Source of the DNA: Diatrype stigma
Lineage: Eukaryota; Ascomycota; Sordariomycetes; Xylariales; Diatrypaceae
Direction: 5' to 3'
Assembly (NCBI GenBank): GCA_022225965.2
Contig: JAKJXP020000111.1
Span: 62,001 to 126,000, forward strand
Length of the DNA: 64,000 bases
Positions 43,394-53,719 of the stretch are shown piece after piece. The first letter of the stretch is position 1. Each line of letters opens with the position of its first letter. Under the pieces are notes generated by a model that saw only the letters and a program-made list of their open reading frames with translations, was not told where the DNA came from and searched no databases. A program made the position numbers and the translations under genes.

Positions 43394-44756
43394 ATGGCCC
43401 GGAAAAATCAACCTGGTGATGCGCCTTTGCCCAAGAGCCTGCTTGGTTACCACCGCCAGCTTGCTCCGACTGCCGCGGTGAAAGTCAGTCCCCTGTGCCT
43501 CGGCACGATGGGCTTCGGCACCTCGTGGGCGGCCATGTTGGGATCATGCGACAAAGAGGCTTGCTTTGAGCTGATGGACTACTTTTATAGTCAAGGCGGC
43601 AACTACATCGATACGTGAGGATACACCACAAGTCGGACGCAGGTCCAATAGGTATCCGGATAAGTATGCTGACAGTTGAGTGGAACAGTGCCAATGCCTA
43701 CCAAGATGGAGAGTCAGAAGTTATCATAGGCGAGTGGATGAAGGCTCGCGGAAACCGAGCCGAGATTGTGCTTGCGACCAAGTATACTTCAACTTGGCAG
43801 CTGGCGCATCAGGCGACCAAAATCCAATCTAACTATGGCGGGAACAACAAAAAGGCCCTCACAGTTGCCTTGGAGGCAAGTCTGGAAAGGTTGCAGACCT
43901 CCTACATTGACTTGGTATTATAGCCCCTCCTTAGCCGTATCGATCTTGTTCGTGTACCCCTTTTAACATCGTACAGTATTACGTCCACTCCTGGGACTAT
44001 ACAACCAGCATCCCGGAGCTGATGGACTCCTTGCATCACCATGTCGTTGCTGGCAAGATTCTTTACCTTGGCATTTCCAACACCCCGGCCTGGGTCGTTT
44101 CCAAAGCCAACGAATACGCCCGCCAGCGAAACCTGACGCCGTTCTCCGTCTATCAAGGCCAATTTAGCGCCGCAGAGCGGGACGTCGAGCGCGATATCCT
44201 CCCGATGTGTAACGACGACGGCATGGCTCTGTCTCCGTACGGTGTGCTGGGAATGGGCTACTTCCGAACCTCGGCACAGCGCGAGGAAGAATCCAAGGCG
44301 GGGAGCCCGCAGAGGGAGGGACGCAACATGGCCATGGCCGACAAGCCTGAGAAGACCGTCATGGCGGACACGCTGGACAAGATCGCCAAAACGAGGGGTG
44401 TTGGTCTCACGAGTATCGCGCTAGCCTGGTCGCGAACGAAAGCGCCCTACGTCTTCCCTATCGTCGGTGGTCGGAAGATCGAGCACCTGAAATCGAGCAT
44501 TGAAGCGCTGAGCATCGAGCTCACCGACGACGAGATCGACGAGATCGAAGGGGCTGTCCCGTTCGACTTTGGGTATCCTCAGACCTTCCTGAGTGGTCCC
44601 AAAGGCATCCGACACCCGCAGGATTTATGGACGACTAGGAGGTTTGGCCACTTCGATTGGGTCACAGCGCCCCAGGTATGTAGTAAACCCGCGAAACGAT
44701 CTGAAGATTGATTGTGCTGACCTCCCGTGTAGCCTCCCAAGCCCCATCATCTATGA
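43394..44756 (+). CDS. Aldo-keto reductase, aryl-alcohol dehydrogenase / norsolorinic acid reductase type (four exons, 389 aa)
   Basis: The model is join(43394..43614, 43689..43914, 43977..44675, 44733..44756), 1170 nt. It is an NADPH-dependent reductase of aldehydes or ketones with a TIM barrel. The catalytic tetrad is Asp73 and Tyr78 (GGNYIDTANAY), Lys105 (VLATKYT) and His153 (YYVHSWDY). Cofactor-binding blocks are present near the end (PIVGGRKIEHLKSSIEALSI). The subfamily is marked by LCLGTMGFGTSW, NAYQDGESEVIIGEWM and the C-terminal QTFLSGPKGIRHPQDLW. The last exon is eight codons (PPKPHHL and stop), giving the 389-residue length normal for this group. The gene may be controlled by the divergent zinc-cluster regulator. 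No polyketide synthase is nearby, so a role in toxin synthesis is not suggested. Confidence 0.88.
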
Positions 44757-45799
44757 GCTGAGGAGAGAAGTTATATCCGCGAAAGATCATGACCGGCTTC
44801 TCCAGATCTCGCCGTCGATACAATATGAGGTGATCCGGTCTCATCTACCTCTGTATCTGGTTGAACCATCATTAGTCAGTTTCGGAACGGCTATAACGGT
44901 TGTAGGGCCAAAAGTTGGTATGAAGACATCGGATATATCTTAGATCTGGCACATCGAACGAAGGGTCAACTCCATTCTCGAGATAGCTGTAGTTACTTGT
45001 ATTATTATCATATAAATATGATTATGGTATGCAATCGTAATTCGGCCTTTAGTGATACACTACCCATGTGGATCCTGAGATAAGCTATAATAGGTCCGAT
45101 AAGGTAAAGTGAATTCCGAAGGAATTCACTCCATTATAATTAGATACAGGTCAGGAAACCTTCTGTTTCCTTTCCTTCCTTTCCTTCCTAATAATCAACA
45201 ATGGCTACGGAACTTTAGGACATCTAATTATCAGCTGGATCAGTGACAGTTGGATTACTAAAGGCCCGTAGCAGGAAGCACACCCATGTACCTGTATCTA
45301 CCCCCTATACGCGTAGCCCTCCTTTTGTAGCCGCTGAGTATCCGAATCACACTCTCTACTCAAGTAGCACTAGAGAGATCCCCGAGTTTTGCAAGTTGCT
45401 CAGGGCAAAGCCGTGCGAGGACATGCCATAGTCATATTCGTTGCCCTCGGGCTTTGCTGCTCGGCCCTTACCCGAGTATACCCTTACTATTCGTGTCCAG
45501 CGGTAGGTCTTTATAACGTCATCTAATACATTGGATTCTTGATTTATGCCACCAAGACACACAGAACGCCATGCTTGACGGCTCTACCCATGAGTACCAC
45601 CTATGAACATCTAATGCCAGTCCAATGCGGTCCCGCAACGATGAAGCCTGAAAGTCTCCACTCCGTAGCCGAGTTGCCGGTCAAGTCCGATAGCTCCGAT
45701 ATCAGTTGATCGACTCCAAAATCGAGCCCCGAGGATGACTTGAACACACCTGCCAGCTGAAGCCATGACTCAACGACTCGCTTGTGAGGTCGATGCAGC
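44757..45799. other. Gene-free region, aldo-keto reductase / 2-hydroxyacid dehydrogenase
   Basis: Contains a TTTCCTTCCTTTCCTTCC stretch (45170-45187) and an inverted pair GTGAATTCC-GAAG-GGAATTCAC (45109-45130). No gene. Confidence 0.45.
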
Positions 45800-47068
45800 A
45801 TGGCTACACCAATCCATTATATACGCAGCGTTGCCCGACCTCGAGGTCTTCGCCGGCTTCTAGCCTCTAACATCCGCCCCGTCTCAACCACGGGGCATGG
45901 CATACCACGCATGGCCATCCTAGACGACTACCTAAACATCGCTCCGCCTCATTTCGCACACATCAAGCCGTCCGAGCTGTCAATCACGACATTCAACGAT
46001 GCGCTGCCCGCATTCTACCACCCCGCGACCTCCGAGTCCGACCGGCGCGCCCTGATCGAGAGGCTGCAGCCCTACACCATCATCTCCTCGATGCGGGAGC
46101 GCACGGCCTTCCCGGGGGCACTGCTCCGGGCTCTCCCGAACCTGCGGCTTCTCCTCGCCACGGGGACGCAGTTCGAGACCTTCGACCTGGCGGCCGCCGC
46201 GGAGCTCGGGATCCGCGTGGCGGCGGCGCCGGGCCGGGGCCGCACGGACGGCGGTCGGCTGGGGGTGCGGGGAAGGACCGCCCGACCGCAGCAGAAGCTG
46301 GACATCAAGAAGGGCGGCAGCCACCCGACGACCCAGCACGCGTGGGCGCTGATCCTGGCGCTGGCGCGCAACGTCGCCGCCGACGACGCCGCCCTGAAGA
46401 GCGCCGCCGCCGCGGGGTCCGGGGGCGGCGCGAAGTGGCAGACCCGGCTGGCGACCGGCCTGACGGGCGCGACGCTGGGCGTCGTCGGGCTGGGCCGGCT
46501 CGGCGCCGCCGTCGCGCGCATCGGGAGCCTCGCGTGGGGCATGCGCGTGGTGTGCTGGAGCGAGAACCTGACGCAGGAGCGCGCCGACCAGAAGGCGGAG
46601 GAGGTGGGGCTTTCGGCTTTCGGCGGCGGCAGCGCGGGCGCGGCGCCGACGTTCGAGGCGGTTAGCAAGGAGGAGCTGTTCGCGACCGCCGACGTGGTGA
46701 CCCTGCACTACGTGCTGAGCGAGCGCTCGCGGGGCATCGTGGGCGCGGCGGAGCTGGCGCGGATGAAGGACTCGGCGCTGCTGGTCAATACGTCGCGGGG
46801 GCCGTTGATTGATGACGGCGCCTTGTATGAGGCGCTGGAGGGAGGGCGCATCAGGGGCGCGGCGCTGGATGTATTCGATGTCGAGCCCCTCCCTGCCGAC
46901 AGCCCGTGGAGGTCGACGGCGTGGGGCACGGGCGGGAGGAGCAATCTCATCATTACCCCGCATATGGGATACGTAGAAGAGGGCATCATGCACACGTGGT
47001 ATGAGGAGACGGCGGAGAATGTGGAGAGATGGCTTGCGGAGAAGGAGCTCCTTCATCGGCTGAACTGA
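45800..47068 (+). CDS. D-isomer-specific 2-hydroxyacid dehydrogenase (422 aa, single exon)
   Basis: It reduces 2-oxoacids or oxidises D-2-hydroxyacids with NAD(P). The Rossmann motif is LGVVGLGRLGAAVARIGSLA (GxGxxG). Catalytic residues are Arg333 (NTSRGPLIDD), Glu362 (DVFDVEPLP) and His388 (ITPHMGYVEEG). The N-terminus (MATPIHYIRSVARPRGLRRL...) is Arg-rich and basic and could be a mitochondrial presequence; the family-typical start MAILDDYLN comes at about residue 38. Between residues 140 and 180 there is an unusual Arg/Gly-rich insertion (GRGRTDGGRLGVRGRT...) before SHPTTQHAWALILALARNV. Coding sequence is very GC-rich in the middle. The exact substrate is unknown. Confidence 0.88.
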   Translation: MATPIHYIRSVARPRGLRRLLASNIRPVSTTGHGIPRMAILDDYLNIAPPHFAHIKPSELSITTFNDALPAFYHPATSESDRRALIERLQPYTIISSMRERTAFPGALLRALPNLRLLLATGTQFETFDLAAAAELGIRVAAAPGRGRTDGGRLGVRGRTARPQQKLDIKKGGSHPTTQHAWALILALARNVAADDAALKSAAAAGSGGGAKWQTRLATGLTGATLGVVGLGRLGAAVARIGSLAWGMRVVCWSENLTQERADQKAEEVGLSAFGGGSAGAAPTFEAVSKEELFATADVVTLHYVLSERSRGIVGAAELARMKDSALLVNTSRGPLIDDGALYEALEGGRIRGAALDVFDVEPLPADSPWRSTAWGTGGRSNLIITPHMGYVEEGIMHTWYEETAENVERWLAEKELLHRLN

Positions 47069-47945
47069 TGGTACTCTATGGGGGGTCTCCATGTGCCAGT
47101 GCTGCCGTCTGTAGGCGAATTATAGTCCATTTAGCGTCAGACAAACACTCTAAAGTTCCAAGCTATTGGCGTTGGATTTGTAGGTGGTTTTTACGCTTTG
47201 CCATGTCATACATAGCATTGCGTTCAACGACCAGATGTATCAGCGATGTCTGTTTCAGGGGTTGTTTCCAAATAGCTATTCATTGGAAGGGGACATTGCT
47301 GCAGCCAGCGTTGGAAGGTTTATATGATGCAAATAGCCAGAATCTCGATACAAGTAGCCCACCAAAGCCGGGGTCAAATTAACATCGGGACGTGCCAGTT
47401 TCTATCACCATTGTTTGGTAGCTTTGGGATCTCACGCTGCAAGCCACTCAGCGGCCGTCTACAACTTGGCTTTACCTGTCACGAAGCGTTGTATATTTCC
47501 TATTGACGTCTGAAATCTGAGAATCAGGGGATGGAAGTTGGCTGTAATCTTCTGATAGGCAGGTAGGTACATAGATATGGCGGGGGTGTGCGCAAAGTTC
47601 ATCCATTTGGCTTACGTTGAAGTTGATTCCACCTCCGTATTTTGGACGAAGGCTATGCTCCATCCTCTGCATTATCTGCACGATGAATAAAGTTCCCAAA
47701 ACGCGTATTATAGCCTTTCCCGCCCTCCATCATCGGACATATCCCCGCGACCCAGGCTTACTTTGCCATCTGTCAAGTGCTTTGGTGCCCAGAGTGATAG
47801 GACAGCTGCTATGTAGGGGATGGTAGGAATAGAATATTCTCAATCCCATGGAGGTTATAGGGGGAGGAACTGATTCTTATATAGCCGTAGAACCCCCCCC
47901 CCCCCCCCCCCCCTTCGGCGGCCAACTGATCTATATATGGGCCCC
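47069..47945. other. Intergenic region with C21 tract
   Basis: No gene was seen. A homopolymer of 21 C lies at 47893-47913, just 3' of the decayed minus-strand gene. Confidence 0.45.
47893..47913 (+). repeat. C21 homopolymer tract
   Basis: Twenty-one consecutive C residues; the second such tract in the window. Confidence 0.8.
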
Positions 47946-48800
47946 CTATGGATCCTTGTAGGTCCTTAGTATACTATCCCCTGACATCATCCATGTTTCC
48001 TGCGCATCGTCATCCACAGCTACTTCATGGGGGTTTTTAGCAAGCCATTCTTCAGCCGTCTCTTTGATCGCGAGGGCCTCGTAGAATCCATCCAGTAACG
48101 AATTAAACGCTGCATGTCGTTTAGTATTATTCTCTAGTTAGCTGGGTTACGAGTGTTTGACCTTTAAGTCGCATGGCACGGGATGGCCGGAGAGAGAACC
48201 TTGCGCCGTCTTCTTGGACTAGAGCTAGACGGTCTGGGATGGGTGTACCTGCATGCCATCCGTCAACTTGACGCCGGTAAACGTGGAATATGAGCGCAAC
48301 CTTTCACGAGTGTGTACATATAAGGGGTGTGGAATATTTTGCCTTCGTTGCTGCGTTTCACGTGATCATCGTAGCATCGGCGAACATATTCCTGCAACAT
48401 GAAAGTGTTCGGAAGCATGATGGCACCATTAGAACTATCTGGTTTCGGTCAGCGCTTCCACATTCCTCGGCAGCACGGACAAGGTGCACCAACCGAAAGG
48501 CTTCTTGGGGACCGAATACACGAGACCGTCTGCCTCCACCATGACAGCTTCGTCGATAAGAGCATCTGGCCGCCTACCAATCTCCTTGATATCGTATAGG
48601 CTGGAACGTTCGCGGGGGCTATAATAAAACAGAGTGGCGGGGAAATCCCACGAATATACTGCCTGTATTGGAATATCTGGCCTAGAGAGATTAACAGGAA
48701 TTGAAAGAGAAATATATCGTCGAGCCGAGGGCATGCAGCGCAATCGACGTGGACTAATCAGTCTAGGCGTCCACCCAATCATAGTGAATTCTTGGGTGTG
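47946..48800 (-). pseudogene. Decayed multi-exon gene on the minus strand, family not recognised
   Basis: Successive minus-strand segments read like one protein. Around 48640-48440: LYDIKEIGRRPDALIDEAVM and VEADGLVYSVPKKPFG, up to EALTETR then TAG. After a CAG at 48392, 48391-48296 reads EYVRRCYDDHVKRSNEGKIF then HTPYMYTLVKGC. Then, in another frame, 48280-48162 reads VYRRQVDGWHAGTPIPDRLA and EDGARFSLRPSRAMRLK. After a 52-nt intron-like gap (GCTAAC branch, acceptor GCAG at 48110), 48109-47946 reads AFNSLLDGFYEALAIKETAE, EWLAKNPHEVAVDDDAQETW and a stop. The junction at about 48438 has AT in place of a donor GT, and a frame change lies near 48285. So the gene looks broken at two places, although the residue pattern is still protein-like. 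Function unknown. Confidence 0.5.
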
Positions 48801-48872
48801 GCTGTGGGAAAATGCTGATACGATGTTAGTTTTCGAGTGACTTGACGCCGACGACGTTGGTGAAGCGGTCAA

Positions 48873-50080
48873 AAGGAACCGTGCGTTGGCCAGATTGGCG
48901 TCATTATTTTAATGCCGGGACAGCGCCGTAATGGAAGATCGGGCCGGCAGATACAGTAAGCCGACGCCAAGAAAGTGGATCCGACACTGGCAGACTGGGG
49001 ATCGCCCCTTTTCCAATCAAGATTCACTGTGCATCTTGACTTCGATCGTACTGATACGAGTACCTGCATTTTTAACTAAAGATCCCTTTAAACTCTTGGT
49101 ATAGAGTTAACTCATCATTTAGCTGCGAATAAATTCCTGGAAATCGAATAATATTTAAGCGCCGTTATATTGCACACAGCAAGTTTCCCAAGACAGCTGA
49201 CTAAACCAACTACGATTTCGTCGGCATCGCGTGCTGCTAAGACGACCTTGGTGCTGTCGACCGGAGGAACTGTAGCAGCTCTCATCAAGAAAAAGAGATG
49301 GCGATGAAGAGGTATATATATGTATGTAAAGTTAGCGATGATAGGTAGCATACATACTTACCTGGCAAGGAAATCCAGGGGTTGGTTCGGGCACGCAATA
49401 ACGGCGTTGGAGATATCTCTGCAAGTGGAAGTATGTGTCAGAATTCCACATATCACTTTCCCAACTTTCCTATAGCTGTAAATGCCATACCAAGTATTGA
49501 GTAGCCGAGACCTACGACACGGAAACGTGACGCGCAAGTGGTCCGCCAACGATTACGGAGATGTGCGAAGCACGACATACAGCGATTCGGCGTCGATTAC
49601 CTACCGGTACCTAGTGAGATGACAGTAGTTTAGAGAGAAAGATGCGAGAGACCCAACCTGCCGCTGTTCACAGGTTACACCTGTGAGACGACAAGCAAGG
49701 AAGCCTCTGGCCGTGTATGGCTAGGTCCGGCCCTGGCTCGTTGCACCACTCCGGGGCCCGATGTCGTGCTGAGCTACTGTCTCGTTTCCCTCTACTCAAG
49801 TACACTCTCAGCTCTGTCCTATCAAAAATAGTCCTTCTCTGCGATTGGGGACAACCTTTCTTTCCAGAGCTCGCCCTATGACCGTTTATAGTCAAGGGGG
49901 CCACTTAGGTACACACGTGCTCTGTCGCGATTGTGGCACTTTCCGATTGAGTTGTGTTGCCATGGCATCTCCGTGAATGGACAGTATTACATATATACTC
50001 TGAAGACAGCTTTTCTTTTTGTATCGGGTATGCTGACGTAGCAAGTGATTTACTATTATTTCTTCAGATATCCAGCAAGC
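48873..50080. other. Gene-free region upstream of the MFS transporter
   Basis: No accepted coding frame. The right end holds the promoter and 5' UTR of the transporter gene. Confidence 0.4.
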
Positions 50081-51820
50081 ATGGCGGACAAGTCTATTCG
50101 TCGTTGGTACCACTGGTATTCCCCCGACGATACGCCCGAGGAGAGGAAGCTTATTTTGAAACTTGATCTCTTAATCGTGCCTTACGCCTTCATCATATAC
50201 TGGGTAAAATGTGTGTAAGGCCTCGGCTGCCCTCACTATGCGATGTGAGTGGTGTTTAGGAGCGGAGGCTCGCCGTGTGGAACGGACCTAGGTGTTGTCT
50301 AAATATCACACTCGAAACCAATGCTAATATTTCTGTTCGATTCAGACATTGATCAAACAAATATCAGTAAGCTCACGTTATGTATATGCCGTGAGGAGTA
50401 ACTACTGACAAGAAATTCTAGACAATGCGTACGTGTCTGGCATGTCCGAAGAGCTCGGATTCACTGGCAACCAGCTCGTCCAATTCCAGACCATCTTCAT
50501 GGTTGGCAATACAGTCGGTCTGATACCGTTCGCATATATCTTTCCCAACGTACCAATGCACTTCCTGGTCCCGTCCCTGGATCTTGGGTGGGGTCTTTTC
50601 ACACTGCTCCAGTATCGGGCTCAAAGCTTCGGGGAGATAGCTGCTTATAGGTTCTTGGTTGCTATGTTTGAGGTACGTCTCGTGCAAAGCACGACATATC
50701 TTCTTTCACCACACTATGCTGACCAAAGTAGGCATCATATTTCCCTGGGGTACATTACGTTCTAGGGTCTTGGTATCGCGGCGATGAGATCTCGCGCCGT
50801 GGAGGCGTCTTCTATGTCGGGCTCACCCTGGGCACACTCACCGCCAGCTTATCCCAGAGTGCTGCCTCGTCCAACTTAGACGGCGTCAATGGACTCGCCG
50901 GGTGGCGCTGGAGTTTCATCATCAACGCCATCACGACCCTTCCACTCGCAATTCTTGGTTATCTCATCTGGCCCGGAACACCTGCAAGACCGAACCGCAT
51001 CTTCCTCTCCGAAAGAGAGCTTCAGCTTGCACGCGATCGACTAGAAAAGCACGGCGCCAAGCCTAACCATCGACCCTTTACCCTGAAGCGGTTGGTAAGG
51101 ATGTTCTCCAGCTCGCGCATCTGGGTTCTCATCGTCTGGACCACCATATTCTTCAACACGTCGGCGAACACGGCAGCGATGCTTCTGTGGCTCAAGTCGC
51201 TGAAACGCTACCCGGTACCAGTGATGAACCAATACAACACGATCCCCCCAGCCCTGGGGATCTTCTACGTCCTCTTCTTCAACTTCTCCGCGGACTTGGG
51301 TCTCGGTCGTGCCATGGCCATCACGCTAGCATCCTTGCTGAACATCTCCGGCCTGCTCATCCTGACAATCTGGGACGTGCCGGAGTCGGCGAAGTGGTAC
51401 GCCTTTGCGACTACCTACTCCGGCGTTGCGGTGTCCAGTACGCTGTACGGCTGGGCCAACTCCATCCTGCGATTCGACATCGAAGAGCGCGCAGTGGCCC
51501 TCATCGCTATGACGACTATCGCGACGAGTACGAGTGCGTGGATACCGCTATTCACGTGGCCGACGGTTGAGGCCCCGAGGTTCCCGAAGGGTTATCCGTA
51601 TGCGTTGGCAGCCAGTATCCTGCAGATAGCCATGACCTGGTTCATCAAGTACTGGTTTGGAGAGGACGGATCGAAGCATGCCCCAGTCACTGAAGAGGGC
51701 GTTGACAGAATTGAGGATAATGATCTGCAGCCCGACTCTTCGATCCTGGAAGATCCATCCCCTAGCAAGACTGGCATTGGACCTAAGGTTATCACGGCAA
51801 TCTCATCACAGGCGCGATAA
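50081..51820 (+). CDS. MFS transporter, anion:cation symporter family (Liz1/Fen2/Vht1/Dal5-like), four exons, 496 aa
   Basis: The model is join(50081..50210, 50346..50366, 50422..50672, 50732..51820), 1491 nt. It is a 12-TM proton symporter for an organic acid or vitamin such as pantothenate or biotin; the substrate is not readable from sequence. The family motif is split by introns: LLIVPYAFIIYWVKY|IDQTNI|NNAYVSGMSEELGF, and exon 2 is a 21-nt micro-exon. Further membrane segments are FQTIFMVGNTVGLIPFAYIF, GGVFYVGLTLGTLTASLSQS, WSFIINAITTLPLAILGYLI, IWVLIVWTTIFFNTSANTAA, PPALGIFYVLFFNFSADLGL and later ones. The loop after TM4 (EASYFPGVHYVLGSWYRGDE) is diagnostic of this group. Termini are cytosolic and the C-tail is acidic. 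The donor at 50211 (GTGTGTAAG) was chosen because it gives VKYIDQ. Confidence 0.87.
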
Positions 51821-52611
51821 AGCACGTGGAAGGACTTATTATGAATTGAACCATCTAAGTTACGCAAATATTCGAAAAGAGCGAGATACTTGAGTGATGC
51901 ATTATAGCGCTAGTAGGCACTTAATGTACCTAGGTAGCTATCCAGACCCCACTAGGAGGTCCGAGGTCTCTTCATAAAGGGGCTTCGTCCCTTATATTTA
52001 CCTTGGGGAGTATGATTACAAATCTTGGATTGTTCAAGCCATGGATGAGAGTTACAACATGCCAACTACCCACCGAAGACACTGCATGATACAAGTACTT
52101 AAGTACCTATGTAGGAGGTAGCCGCTGTTTTCAGATCTGTGTACCTGGAGGTGTCATTACGTCATATATAATGGCTTTGCTTTCGGTGTAAGTCAACGAT
52201 CCTAGATACCCCTTGGGAAAAGAACTATAGCAACATAAACACCAAGCCTGGAAAGGCCTGGAAAAAGCCTGGTGGATATGTGAAGTGGCGTGTTATGTAT
52301 TAGATGTTATGTAGCTAAGTTGCAAGTCGTAATGCCGGAACCCGTCTTGCGTTTGATAGCGCTGCTGTCGCAGCACAGTCTCCGACGTCATCACCTGTGT
52401 TCACTAATTACCTACCTTAGGTGGATAGCTTCCAACCCACAGCAGCCAACACCTAAGGAACCTTATAACCACGGACGACTGAGCTCCAGTGCTCTTTTAC
52501 GGCAATCATTATAAACTTGATTGAACTACCGGGTCTACCTACCGCACACAAAATACAGACCCAGCAGCTCCAGCACCGTATCGTCTCACCACCACCGTGC
52601 AGGAATATAAG
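51821..52611. other. Intergenic region, transporter / GFA protein
   Basis: No gene. TACCTAGGTAGC at 51927-51938 and TACTTAAGTACCTATGTAG around 52093-52111 are further copies of the motif common in this genome's spacers. Confidence 0.45.
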
Positions 52612-53600
52612 ATGTCTACCACCGATGCTGAGAACAACAATGGCAGCGACAGTGAGGCTGGCGAGGAGTGGAAGAGCAAGCCTCCCTACCGCACAGTAGG
52701 CGCCGACGAGGAGTTCGAGAAGAAGTGGACCGCGACTTGCCACTGCGGCCGCGTCAAGTACTGGCTGAGTCGTGACAAGCCGCTTTCCTGCAAGTTCTGC
52801 CACTGTGTCGACTGCCAGTCGCTTCATGGTGAGTCTTGGGCTTGTTTGGTTTTCCCTTCTGTCTACGTCTAGCGATCTATACGGACGGATGTCATGTTTG
52901 TCCAGGAGAGGGTGTGGGAGGTGCCAGGGACAAAACAGGATGGAAGGGCAGAATATGAAATACATAGGCTAACATGCACGACCACCTGCTCGTCTTCGAT
53001 CTAGGCGCGCCGTTCCAATGGGCCGCCATCTTCCACAAGGAGGATCTGCACTTCGAGAAGGGCGCCGAGGGGCTGGCGTTCTATACCTCGAGCGACAGGC
53101 AGACCCGCCACAAGCTGCCGTGCAAGGTCAGCTGTACCTACTGCCACGCGCCCATCATGGACGAGGGTCGCAACATGGTCCTGATGTTCCCCAGTATCAT
53201 CGACTTCGGTGATGCCGAGCACAAGAAGGCGTTTGATCCACAGTATGCGCCACGCCCCCCTCTCCCCTTCTCCTTTTCCTCATCCGCCTTTGTTGTTGCT
53301 CTCGCACATGATATCATGTCTTGACGAGGGTGCATATTGCTGACATGACGATCAAGATGCCACATCTTTTACTCACAGCGCGTGGTGGACATACCCGACG
53401 GCAAGCCGAAGTGGACCAAGATGGACGGGAAGAGCGAGTTGATCGACGAGGTGGGCGACAAGAAAGAGGTGGAGAGCGTGGTCAGCAAGCGGAAACTCGA
53501 GGCAGAAGGGGAGGTTAGGGAGGAGGGAGCTAGGGTAGAGAAAGCGGCGAAGAAAGTCGAGATCGAGAAAAGCGAGACTGAAGTGATTGTGCTGGAGTAG
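52612..53600 (+). CDS. GFA / CENP-V domain zinc protein (three exons, 232 aa)
   Basis: The model is join(52612..52828, 53005..53242, 53357..53600), 699 nt. The GFA fold binds zinc through cysteines; some members react S-hydroxymethyl-glutathione, most fungal ones have no known substrate. Cysteines are seen as TCHCGRVKYW (Cys43, 45) and LSCKFCHCVDCQ (Cys60, 63, 65, 68), then CTYCHAPIMDEG after the first intron. The blocks GAPFQWAAIFHKEDLHFEKG and LMFPSIIDFG are typical. Exon 3 (QCHIFYSQRVVDIPDGKPKW) was set by frame: acceptor ATCAAG at 53356 joins CA to A. The last 50 residues (KKEVESVVSKRKLEAEGEVR...) form a charged, probably helical tail that ordinary GFA proteins lack. The protein is about 60 residues longer than single-domain GFA proteins. 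Confidence 0.85.
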
Positions 53601-53719
53601 GAGTATGTTTTGGTTGCTAGAACGGTTGCATTCAAGTGCGCATTTTGTCATTACGGTGTATTATGTATGTGTCTGCGCGCTGCTATGCAGTTCTATCGAT
53701 AAACCAGGTAATTCTAAAG

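Noticed and set aside
45980..47092. 370-codon minus-strand frame opposite the hydroxyacid dehydrogenase
   Set aside because: Arg/Pro-rich shadow of a GC-rich gene with clear dehydrogenase motifs on the other strand.
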